Source: an uncultured bacterium
Lineage (GTDB): Bacteria > Chloroflexota > Anaerolineae > JACIWP01
Assembly: GCA_903872005.1 (NCBI GenBank)
Contig: CAIQJD010000415.1
Location: 1-6,563 of the forward strand
Reading direction: 5' to 3'
Length of the DNA stretch: 6,563 bases
Under the pieces are notes generated by a model. That model saw nothing but the letters and a program-made list of their open reading frames with translations. It was not told the DNA's origin and searched no databases. The position numbers were made by a program, and so were the translations under genes. This document shows, in pieces, positions 1 to 6,246 of the stretch (positions are counted from its first letter, which is position 1; each line of letters opens with the position of its first letter).

Positions 1-240
1 CCTCCGGAAGGGGTTAAGGAGGTGACCATAGACGTGGCGCTCCAGGAGAACCGCGAGCTGAAGCAGCTCTACGAAGAGAAGACCTGGGTGAAGGAGGTAA
101 TAGACCATGCCAGACCTCTTGAAAAGCTGAACCGCAACATGAGCATACACGCGGCCGGAGTCATCATCGGAGACCAGCCGCTCGAAAACCTCATACCGCT
201 CTCCACAGGAGCGGGACGGGAGAAGGACAGCTCCAAGGAC
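1..240 (+). CDS. dnaE: DNA polymerase III alpha subunit, internal fragment (partial at both ends)
   Basis: The frame starting at base 1 reads without a stop as an 80-residue internal piece of the catalytic subunit of bacterial DNA polymerase III, which copies the chromosome. Recognisable parts are the block ALQENRELKQLYEE followed by VKEVIDHARPLEKL, then the hallmark SIHAAGVIIGDQPL. In E. coli DnaE the matching stretch (KHAGGVVIAP) lies downstream of the palm aspartates. In the family, the next block is a short linker followed by VTQ(F/Y)(D/S)M. Here the frame instead passes at about base 240 into antisense sequence of a membrane protein gene and stops at 297. The GTG at base 22 follows an AAGGAGG-like string but is internal to the protein, not a start. 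GC is about 58%, and four of six isoleucines use ATA. Family identity is strong from the motif block; the source organism is unknown and probably differs from the rest of the window. Confidence 0.88.
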
Positions 241-245
241 GGCGC
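226..245. other. Chimeric junction between the dnaE fragment and a truncated membrane protein gene
   Basis: Homology to DnaE holds on the + strand up to about base 225-240. Homology to a GT-C-like membrane protein on the - strand begins at about base 230-243; its last family-like residues are MTLTAP, possibly followed by SLE. Both genes are cut in mid-protein at the same place. No inverted terminal repeat, target duplication, transposase remnant or terminator lies at the join. Codon preference also changes here. The exact base cannot be fixed, because the few residues at the seam could belong to either side. Confidence 0.8.
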
Positions 246-1172
246 GGTCAGCGTCATGAACCCGGTGTTGACTTCGGTCTGCCATTGCTCGGAATAGGCG
301 TAGCCGGCCGGCAGCGGCGTCCCGTAGATCGCCATGTCATAAGCAGCCAGAAGCGCCAGCGGCGCCAACCCGCCGGCGATGACCCATAGCAGCGGGAGCA
401 GGCTGCGCGCGCCCACCTCGCGCCGCCACAACCGCGCGATGATGTATATTCCGATGACGCCGGCCGGCAAGACCATCGGGAACTCCGTGACGATGGCATA
501 GCCCAGCAGGACGCCGGCCGCCAGCAGCCGCGGCCCGCTCGGAACAGACTCCGACGCGCCGCGTGGCCGCGTCAGCCAGAACGCGCCGAACAGGCAGGCG
601 GCCGCCAGCATGTGCCCGTAGAAGGCGCTGCCATAGGGGAACGCGAGCGTAGCCAGGCCGTAGACCAGGGTCAGCAGCGCCGCCCAGCCGGCCGGATTGC
701 CCAGCTCGCGCGCCACGCGATAGACGAGCAACCCCAGCAGCACTGATGGCAGGGCGACCGCGCCCAGCGTCGTCGCATAGAGCGCCAGAGCGAAGTAGCC
801 GCGCCAGGGGAAGATGCCGGCCAACTCCTGAGCCGAAGCTCGCCCCGTCTTCAGGCGCGCGGCGATCTGCTGCAGGATGTCGCCAATCCCCGGCGCGCCG
901 GTCAGCGTCCGAAACAGCGCATAGAAGGGGACGCCGAGGAACGAAACGCCCGGCGCTTTATCGCTGTAGTAGTGCGCCCCAAAATGCGCGTAATCGCCGG
1001 TGTTGTCCACGTAGGCGTCAATCGCGAGAGAGCCTTGATCCACGAGGGCGAGGGTCAGGTCCATGCGACCATTCTGGTTCCAGTCCACCCGGCGCGGCAA
1101 GAAATAGGCGTAGCACAGGAAGAGCAGCGCCGCCAGAAGCGCCTGCGTCCAGAACTCGCGCCCCTTGTTCAT
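240..1172 (-). CDS. GT-C/ArnT-like multi-pass membrane protein, putative glycosyltransferase, C-terminus missing
   Basis: This is the last gene of the - strand train. The ATG at 1172 overlaps the TGA of the methyltransferase as ATGA. A GGGAG site (1181-1185) lies 8 nt upstream, which favours this start over the in-frame ATG at 1241. About 310 native residues remain. Residues 8-25 form a membrane segment. They are followed by an extracytoplasmic loop with WNQNGR (31-36), DAYVDNTGD (52-60) and YSDKAPG (69-75), a pattern I associate with bacterial GT-C-like proteins related to ArnT/PMT. Several further hydrophobic helices follow. Such enzymes move a sugar from a polyprenyl-phosphate carrier to an acceptor outside the membrane; activity here is inferred. 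Native sequence ends near MTLTAP at about base 240. The reading frame then continues through antisense dnaE to a stop at 69, adding about 57 meaningless residues. Full-length relatives are expected to be considerably longer. Confidence 0.72.
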
Positions 1173-1825
1173 GCCGGCCGCTCCCGTTTCTCCGCCAGAA
1201 TGAACATCTGCCCACCCAAGATGGCCCATGCCGGCCGACACAACAGATAAGCCCGCACCAAGAAGTCCGCTTTGGGCAGTGCGCTCTTGGTAGTAAGCGG
1301 CAAGAAGCGCGGGATGACCACGCGCAGCCCAAAGCCGCGCGCCGCCAGCGCCTCGGCCATGCTGAGATGACTCAACGGGATGTGGTGGTCGTAAAAGTCC
1401 CAGTAGCCGGCATAGGCATACTTGATGTTGGGCTGCAAGATCATCAGCCGGCCGGCCGGCCGCAGCACGCGCCCGATGTCGTCCAGCGTCCGATCCAGGG
1501 TCGCCTTATCGGGCAGGTGCTCGAAGAAGTTGCTGCAGAAGACCATATCCAGAGTCGCAGCGGGGATAGCGGACAGATCGCGAGCGACGATCACGCCTGG
1601 CGCAGCATAACGCGCCGTCTCCTCGCTCACGTCTACCGCAAAGCGTTTGGCGCAGACGATATGGTTGATGAATTCGCAGAAGCCGGCCCCCAGGTCCAGA
1701 ATGGCATCCGTCTCTCGCACGTAACGCTGGAAGAAATGCCGGCACAGCGTGCCCCACAGGGCGTCCTTCTGCATGCGCTCCGCCTCGCTGAAGCGGTGGG
1801 CATAGATCGCTTCAAGCTCACTCAT
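1169..1825 (-). CDS. Class I SAM-dependent methyltransferase (218 aa)
   Basis: This is a soluble Rossmann-fold methyltransferase that would transfer a methyl group from S-adenosylmethionine; the acceptor is unknown. The SAM-binding motif I is AILDLGAGFCEF (residues 41-52), with an acidic ribose-binding residue at D65 (FAVDVS). The motif IV region is LDMVFCSNFFEHLPD (92-106), followed by the RVLRPAGRLMILQPN block typical of Methyltransf_11-type enzymes. Further on, YWDFYDHHIPLSH is a signature I associate with a subfamily found in envelope-glycan clusters. In motif I the third glycine position holds Cys50. The start at 1825 is chosen because GGAGG lies 6 nt upstream; an in-frame ATG at 1870 would overlap the upstream gene by over 50 nt. 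The gene overlaps the oxidoreductase by 8 nt and the next gene by 4 nt. Its placement suggests methylation of a glycan or lipid made by the neighbouring enzymes. Confidence 0.87.
   Translation of the reverse strand: MSELEAIYAHRFSEAERMQKDALWGTLCRHFFQRYVRETDAILDLGAGFCEFINHIVCAKRFAVDVSEETARYAAPGVIVARDLSAIPAATLDMVFCSNFFEHLPDKATLDRTLDDIGRVLRPAGRLMILQPNIKYAYAGYWDFYDHHIPLSHLSMAEALAARGFGLRVVIPRFLPLTTKSALPKADFLVRAYLLCRPAWAILGGQMFILAEKRERPA
1181..1185 (-). promoter_or_regulatory. Shine-Dalgarno site of the truncated membrane protein gene
   Basis: The - strand reads GGGAG, then 8 nt, then ATG at 1172. It lies inside the 3' end of the methyltransferase gene and decides the start in favour of 1172, where the ATGA overlap allows coupled re-initiation. 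Confidence 0.6.
1447..1460. repeat. Run of three overlapping GCCGGC palindromes
   Basis: GCCGGCCGGCCGGC lies inside the methyltransferase gene, where it encodes part of RPAGRL. It is the densest point of a window-wide excess of GCCGGC. Overlapping doubles also occur at 303-312, 459-468 and 5406-5415. Confidence 0.6.
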
Positions 1826-3164
1826 GCGCGTCCTCCAGAATAACGTCGGCGGCCTTGTGGCCCAGCTCAATGGAATTGCTCACCGTTCGATCATCGGGGT
1901 ACAACTGGTGCGAGTCGGTAATGTACAGGCCGGCCATCGGGCTGCGTATCCCCAGCACCTTCCTGGAAAAGCCGAGAGTGCAGATAGGCTGCGCGTACTG
2001 GTCGCGGAAGACCCACCATTGCCGCACCCAGGCCGGCTCAAAGTCCGGCCGGATCAGCTTGAGATAGCCCAGATACTCGCGATAGATCGTCTCATCGTCC
2101 AGCGCATAGCGCGGGCTGTCCGAGGGCAGGTACTGCGGAATGTAGACGATATGATCGCCATTGTGGCACGCGCCGGGGTTCAGGTTGCTATACTCGATCA
2201 CGCCGGCGATCTGCACCCGCTCGTCGCTGATGTTCGTCCAGAAATAGCGCGAGAAGGGCTGTTTCAAGCGCAAGACCAGGCAGGTCACGCCCGTGGACTG
2301 CATCTCATTCAAACCGTTCAGCCGCTCATGGCCGGCGCGGCCGGTCAGACGCAAGAGCGCCGGCATGGGTATCGTCGAGAGGATGGCATCATACTGCTTC
2401 CCTTGTCCGCCGGCGCGCACCGTGCGCGCGCCATTCTCGTCCAGGCCGATCTCCTGCACCGCCGAACCGGCGGCGATGACGCCGCCCAGGGCCCGAATGC
2501 GCTCGGCCAACGCATCCACCAACACCTGCGTGCCACCCTCCAGGTAGCCGAGCTTCTCCAATTGCAGCACCCTGGTGCGCGATTTGCCCAACCGATGGAT
2601 GCGCGCCCACATCCACGCCGCAGACACCTGGCCGGCAAAAGGCCCGAACTTCATCTCGATCAAGGGGCGGTGAATTGCCTCAAAGGTCGCCTGGCCGAAA
2701 CGGCCCACCATCCACTCCTCGACCGTCTGATCCTCGATGCGCCGCCACGCGTCGGCCGGCTGTTGCTTGATCGCCATGATCGTCAGGCCAAAGCGCAACT
2801 TGTCCAGCCACCCCAGCGGCCGGAAGGTCAAAATGTCCCACGGATCGCCCAGCGCGTACAGATGGCCGCGATAGAACTGCCCCATCTTAGTCAGCCGCCA
2901 GTGCAGCTTGCTCCGCAGACCCAGCTCGTCCAACAGCGCGAAGTAGGCCGTGTCGTTCAGGCACAAGAAATGATAGTAGCGCTCCAGGTAACCGTCATCC
3001 AGATCGAACGAGCTGGCCAGGCCGCCCAGCCGGCCCGCTCGCTCGTAAAGGTCCACACCAAAGCCGGCCTTGAGCAAGTCATACGCGGCCGTCAGGCCGG
3101 CCACGCCGCCGCCGATGACCGCAACGGTCTTTCGGGGGGACGTCGTCACACGTTCAGAATCCAC
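1818..3164 (-). CDS. FAD-dependent oxidoreductase, amine-oxidase/protoporphyrinogen-oxidase-like (about 448 aa)
   Basis: This is a flavoenzyme of the NAD(P)-binding Rossmann/amine oxidase superfamily. The N-terminal dinucleotide-binding fold is VAVIGGGVAGLTAAYDLL, followed by the ribose-binding acid and GG motif in YERAGRLGGLASSF. The C-terminus has the family's FAD-closing motif, GLYITDSHQLYPDDRT followed by SIELGHKAADVI. A middle region with YLEGGTQVLVDAL and ILSTIPMPALL matches the usual substrate/FAD domain. Length is normal for the family. There is no signal peptide or clear membrane helix. Relatives are often labelled protoporphyrinogen oxidase, but the company of glycosyltransferases makes haem synthesis unlikely; oxidation or reduction of a lipid or sugar intermediate is an inference. 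Start: a GTG at 3164 has GGTGGGAG 7 nt upstream, while the in-frame TTG at 3170 sits only about 1 nt from that site. The gene ends by overlapping the methyltransferase by 8 nt. Confidence 0.88.
   Translation of the reverse strand: MDSERVTTSPRKTVAVIGGGVAGLTAAYDLLKAGFGVDLYERAGRLGGLASSFDLDDGYLERYYHFLCLNDTAYFALLDELGLRSKLHWRLTKMGQFYRGHLYALGDPWDILTFRPLGWLDKLRFGLTIMAIKQQPADAWRRIEDQTVEEWMVGRFGQATFEAIHRPLIEMKFGPFAGQVSAAWMWARIHRLGKSRTRVLQLEKLGYLEGGTQVLVDALAERIRALGGVIAAGSAVQEIGLDENGARTVRAGGQGKQYDAILSTIPMPALLRLTGRAGHERLNGLNEMQSTGVTCLVLRLKQPFSRYFWTNISDERVQIAGVIEYSNLNPGACHNGDHIVYIPQYLPSDSPRYALDDETIYREYLGYLKLIRPDFEPAWVRQWWVFRDQYAQPICTLGFSRKVLGIRSPMAGLYITDSHQLYPDDRTVSNSIELGHKAADVILEDAHE
1832..1836 (-). promoter_or_regulatory. 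Shine-Dalgarno site of the methyltransferase gene
   Basis: The - strand reads GGAGG, a 6-nt spacer, then ATG at 1825. It is embedded in the last codons of the FAD oxidoreductase gene, which points to translational coupling and settles the methyltransferase start. Confidence 0.7.
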
Positions 3165-3171
3165 GGGCAAA

Positions 3172-3179
3172 CTCCCACC
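3172..3179 (-). promoter_or_regulatory. Shine-Dalgarno site deciding the oxidoreductase start
   Basis: The - strand reads GGTGGGAG. Its spacing is 7 nt to the GTG at 3164 but only about 1 nt to the TTG at 3170, which favours the GTG start. Confidence 0.5.
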
Positions 3180-3195
3180 AACCAGCTAGATACAG

Positions 3196-3210
3196 GGCGA
3201 TCCGATCGCC
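3196..3210. repeat. Short perfect inverted repeat in the only sizeable intergenic gap
   Basis: GGCGATC, one base, then GATCGCC: a perfect 7-bp dyad just after the stop of the GT-C gene and upstream of the oxidoreductase ribosome site. As RNA it could fold as a 6-bp stem with a CCG loop. No U-run follows on the - strand, so it is not a standard intrinsic terminator. It may be an operator-like dyad, an RNA-processing hairpin or chance. Confidence 0.35.
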
Positions 3211-3213
3211 GCA

Positions 3214-5205
3214 TCACTTCCGTTCCCAAAGACTGTAGTTGCCGACCTGCAACTCGCGCCGATATTGAGCGCCGATGAAATCATACCACGCCGCATAGAC
3301 CTGGAGGACGGACTTCGTATGAGAATTCGGCAGCTTATCAGGCGCCTCCTCCCATACAATCAACGCCGGCCGATCCGTCTGCAGCGCCGCGACCACCCGC
3401 TTCTGCTCCGACCGGGAGACGAGCGGCGGCCACAAGGCATCGTATCGTGTCGGATTGGGCCGGCCGGTCATATAGTTGAAGAACGCTCCACTGATGTCCA
3501 GTAGCGTATCACGTTCGCCGGCGCGGGCAACGATGGCCTGGCTCATGTGCCGCAGCGTGTTCGCCGCTTCGCTCGTCGCGTAAATATCGACGCGCTCACG
3601 ATCTACCAGTTCATAGTCCACAAGGGCGAAAGGCGGCCGCAAGGTCACGAAGTGAGACGCGACGACCGAAAACTGCAGGCCGGCCAGCGCCAGCGCCAGA
3701 CCCCCCAGCGCCAGAGCGATGCTGCGCCGCTCTGCCAGACGCGCTGCTCCGGCCTGCAGAGTCTCCGTGAGCTGGCTGCCGAGGAATACCAACAGAATGA
3801 GCGCCGGCTGAAACGCCCACAGCAGGTGATTCGCATCTGCCAGGGGGTACGCCTGCAGGAAGCCCCACCCCCCGCATATCAGCACCGCTGCCAGGGCATC
3901 CCTCGCGCCGGCGCGCCCGCGCGTCGTCCCGACAAGCCGCCATCCGAGGATGCAGACCACGGTGAAGACGATGTACCTGAGAGATGCCCAGGCTTGCTGC
4001 GCCGTCTCCAACGCCGACCAGACATCCGCATTCCCCTTGAGCGGGATTGCCAGGAGGAAGGCCGCGCTCGCGCCGTAGGGGAGGACCCAGCGCGCACGCC
4101 CCTCGCCCCGCGAGATCAACCACAGCGCGCCGGCCAACATGAAACCGAGCGCCAGCCAACCGTTCGTGTTCGGCGCCAGCGGAGGGCTGAACGTGCCCGA
4201 AGCATTTTGCAGAGGCTTGAGCAGCGCGCCATCTAACAGCACGCGCCATCCAACGCTCCGCGCCATCGGGAATGCCCACGCCCCGATGACGACAGCGCAT
4301 CCCAGAACCAGACCGGCGGCCTCGACCAGGAAACCCCGGCGCGTGATTTCGGCGCGCGCTTCGGCAGCAAGATATGGCCGCAGCATCGCCCAGAAAACCA
4401 GGGCAACCGGCCCGACGAAGGCCAGGAAACTCAGCCATGCCGGCGCCTCCCAGAGCAGCCGGAGCGCGGCAAGAGTCGCCAGGCCGGCGCAGCATCCTTC
4501 CCAGGACAACAGCCGGCGCCACATACCCCGCTGGGGTTGTTCTTGGAGGCTGCGCCACGCCAGGAACAACGTGATCCCGGTGAGTTGGTACACGCCCATG
4601 TTGATCTTGAAAGCGCAGGACACGCCGGCCAACGCGCCGGCGACCGCCAGTCGCCAGATGCCGCCGCGTTCCGCGTAGCGCAGCGTTACCCACACGGCGA
4701 TCAGGCCGAGCAGGAGGACATACCACGACGGGTAACCAATGTTCAGAGAGAATACGTTCCAGCTCAGCGCCAACAAGTACGCCAGGACCGCCCAGGCGGT
4801 CGAGACGAGCCGGCGGGCGATGATGTACACCATGATCGAGACGCCGGCCCCGACCAGAGCCAGAGCCGTGCTGACCACCGACGCCTTGATGCCGAACAGC
4901 CGAAAGAGTGTGGCGTGCAGGACGATGGCGCCGGGCTGGTACATATCGCCTGAAAAGTCCCGGTACAGCCATTGGCCCTCCAGCCAGCGCACCGGCTGAT
5001 ACAACTGATGCCCCATATCGGCCACCACATACGACAGGGACAAGTCCGCGGCCGAATGACGCCGCAGCGCCATCGTATAGAGCAGCGCCAGACCCAGGAG
5101 CAATAGCGTCAGCCCATGCTGAAGCGCCGGCCGCCCACCCTGCCGGCGCGCTGTCCCTGGGGTTGCGGCCGAGGCGCTGGCCGCAGCAGCTACGCCTCTG
5201 ACCAT
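3214..5205 (-). CDS. GT-C-like polytopic glycosyltransferase with C-terminal soluble domain (663 aa)
   Basis: This is a large inner-membrane protein. The first 27 residues are rich in Ala, Ser and Arg, and residues 30-47 form the first membrane segment. The loop after it has DMGHQLYQPVRWLEG (63-77) and WLYRDFSGDMYQPG (79-92). This acid-plus-YRDF layout is typical of GT-C and PMT-like mannosyltransferases, where an early-loop aspartate is catalytic. Roughly ten more hydrophobic segments follow to about residue 515. Residues 517-663 form a soluble, probably extracytoplasmic domain with FNYMTGRPNPTRYD (576-589). The expected donor is a polyprenyl-phosphate sugar; the acceptor is unknown. The ATG at 5205 is chosen because an upstream in-frame start (5421) would overlap DUF362 by over 200 nt. 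The ribosome site is weak (GGACGG), and the gene overlaps DUF362 by 16 nt, so expression may rely on coupling. Mannose specificity is not shown. Confidence 0.8.
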   Translation of the reverse strand: MVRGVAAAASASAATPGTARRQGGRPALQHGLTLLLLGLALLYTMALRRHSAADLSLSYVVADMGHQLYQPVRWLEGQWLYRDFSGDMYQPGAIVLHATLFRLFGIKASVVSTALALVGAGVSIMVYIIARRLVSTAWAVLAYLLALSWNVFSLNIGYPSWYVLLLGLIAVWVTLRYAERGGIWRLAVAGALAGVSCAFKINMGVYQLTGITLFLAWRSLQEQPQRGMWRRLLSWEGCCAGLATLAALRLLWEAPAWLSFLAFVGPVALVFWAMLRPYLAAEARAEITRRGFLVEAAGLVLGCAVVIGAWAFPMARSVGWRVLLDGALLKPLQNASGTFSPPLAPNTNGWLALGFMLAGALWLISRGEGRARWVLPYGASAAFLLAIPLKGNADVWSALETAQQAWASLRYIVFTVVCILGWRLVGTTRGRAGARDALAAVLICGGWGFLQAYPLADANHLLWAFQPALILLVFLGSQLTETLQAGAARLAERRSIALALGGLALALAGLQFSVVASHFVTLRPPFALVDYELVDRERVDIYATSEAANTLRHMSQAIVARAGERDTLLDISGAFFNYMTGRPNPTRYDALWPPLVSRSEQKRVVAALQTDRPALIVWEEAPDKLPNSHTKSVLQVYAAWYDFIGAQYRRELQVGNYSLWERK

Positions 5206-6230
5206 GCCGCGTCCGTCCACTGCCGGCCGTACTTGGGGTGCGCCAACATCCCATCGCGCAGCCGGCGCCCCTTGCCCAAATAGTACCAGATGTAGTACCA
5301 GACGATGGCCCCGTTGGTGTACAAGGAAAAGAACGGCGTGTCGAAGACCAGCGGGCGCAAGAACGATTTTCGCAGCGTCAGCTCGACCTGCGAGACGAAG
5401 TTGTGGCCGGCCGGCGCGCAATGGAAGTTCACCGCCCGATAGTCCTCCCCCACCACCGCGATCTGGCCCAAATCGGCCACGCCCAGGCCCTGACGCGCGC
5501 AGTTCTGGATATGCGCGATGCTGCCGGCGTCAAAGCCCATGATCTGCGCCTGGATGGCGTCCAGGGCAACGATATCGCCCGAGGCCAGGACGCGGTCAAA
5601 GACGCGCGGCCGGCCTGACTTCGGCGCGTCGCCATCCATCCCGATCGTGCCATCCAGCACCGCGAAGCGCGGTGTGACCACCCGGTTCACGTCCACCAGG
5701 GCATCGTTGACCACCAGATGAAACTGATGCCGCAGCTTGTCCAGGCAGCCCCATTGGTTTTTGATGGGGCCGGTGATGGTCGTCTTGTCGTGGGTCTTCA
5801 TCACCGGCACGGTGATCATCTGCGTGCGTAGAAGGATTTCGGGCACGTCGAATTCTTTGAGCGCCCGGCCATCCTCCAGCTTCACCCTGACGAAGCGGCC
5901 TTTGGACATATTGACGAAGGGGATGTTGTAGCGCCGGCAGACCCGATCCACATACGAACAACGCAGCGCCTTCTCCACATCCACCAACACCTGATCCGAC
6001 TCGACGATACTGATGCTCCCCACCTCGTCGCGGATCGTCTGGATGATCCCCTCGACCACCCAGGGTGACGTGATCGCGCCGGGCATGAACATGTCCCAGC
6101 CCAAATTCACTTTCAGCGCCACATCGGCGCCCGGCGAGATGAAACGCCGCCACTGCGCCAATTCCATCGCCTGGCGCACGCTCTCAATGACGCTCTCGCC
6201 CACCTTCACCATGCTCACGATGCTGCTCAT
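5190..6230 (-). CDS. DUF362 domain protein without ferredoxin module (346 aa)
   Basis: The family is recognised by KVNLGW (residues 40-45), the downstream TSPWVVEGI segment (55-62), VESDQ (76-80), PVMKTHDKTTITGPIKNQWG (142-161) and an FAVLDGTIGMDGDAP segment. DUF362 proteins have no settled biochemical function; some carry 4Fe-4S ferredoxin domains. This one has only scattered cysteines and no CxxCxxC cluster, so it is the iron-sulfur-free form. Near the C-terminus an aromatic, hydrophobic stretch (AIVWYYIWYYLGKGRR) could anchor the protein to the membrane surface. The start is the ATG at 6230, 16 nt after the stop of the preceding gene, with only a weak GGGG-type ribosome site. The stop overlaps the GT-C gene by 16 nt. 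Placement at the head of the visible glycan operon suggests a role linked to that pathway, but no reaction can be named. Confidence 0.88.
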   Translation of the reverse strand: MSSIVSMVKVGESVIESVRQAMELAQWRRFISPGADVALKVNLGWDMFMPGAITSPWVVEGIIQTIRDEVGSISIVESDQVLVDVEKALRCSYVDRVCRRYNIPFVNMSKGRFVRVKLEDGRALKEFDVPEILLRTQMITVPVMKTHDKTTITGPIKNQWGCLDKLRHQFHLVVNDALVDVNRVVTPRFAVLDGTIGMDGDAPKSGRPRVFDRVLASGDIVALDAIQAQIMGFDAGSIAHIQNCARQGLGVADLGQIAVVGEDYRAVNFHCAPAGHNFVSQVELTLRKSFLRPLVFDTPFFSLYTNGAIVWYYIWYYLGKGRRLRDGMLAHPKYGRQWTDAAWSEA

Positions 6231-6246
6231 GCGCTTCTACCCCGCC

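Noticed and set aside
69..239. C-terminal extension of the truncated membrane protein through antisense dnaE
   Set aside because: The roughly 57 added residues come from the complementary strand of dnaE and show no membrane or family pattern, so they are an artefact of the junction, not a native C-terminus.
22..297. A small complete gene starting at GTG 22 with an AAGGAGG-like site
   Set aside because: The frame is open from base 1 and the residues before 22 continue the DnaE similarity, so the GTG is an internal valine codon; the tail after about 240 is antisense membrane-protein sequence.
746..1843. A 365-codon open frame on the + strand across the methyltransferase and membrane protein genes
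   Set aside because: It spans two real antisense genes and their boundary, and its composition (Arg, Pro, Ser, Gln) is that of a GC-rich shadow frame.
3165..3213. Possible intrinsic terminator between the GT-C and oxidoreductase genes
   Set aside because: The dyad is short and is not followed by a run of U on the transcribed strand.
1824..3278. A 484-codon open frame on the + strand opposite the oxidoreductase gene
   Set aside because: It lies almost exactly antisense to a clearly recognisable FAD enzyme, and its translation is a low-complexity mix rich in Arg, Gln, Ala and His without any family motif. High GC at third positions leaves antisense frames open by chance.
3611..5254. A 547-codon open frame on the - strand, overlapping the GT-C gene in another frame
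   Set aside because: The translation is rich in Arg, Gly and Ala with no motif or membrane pattern, while the overlapping frame encodes a coherent polytopic glycosyltransferase.
5206..5421. A 72-residue N-terminal extension of the GT-C protein
   Set aside because: It would overlap the DUF362 gene by more than 200 nt, and it encodes an Arg/Leu-rich shadow sequence. The ATG at 5205 gives a normal N-terminus followed by the first membrane segment.
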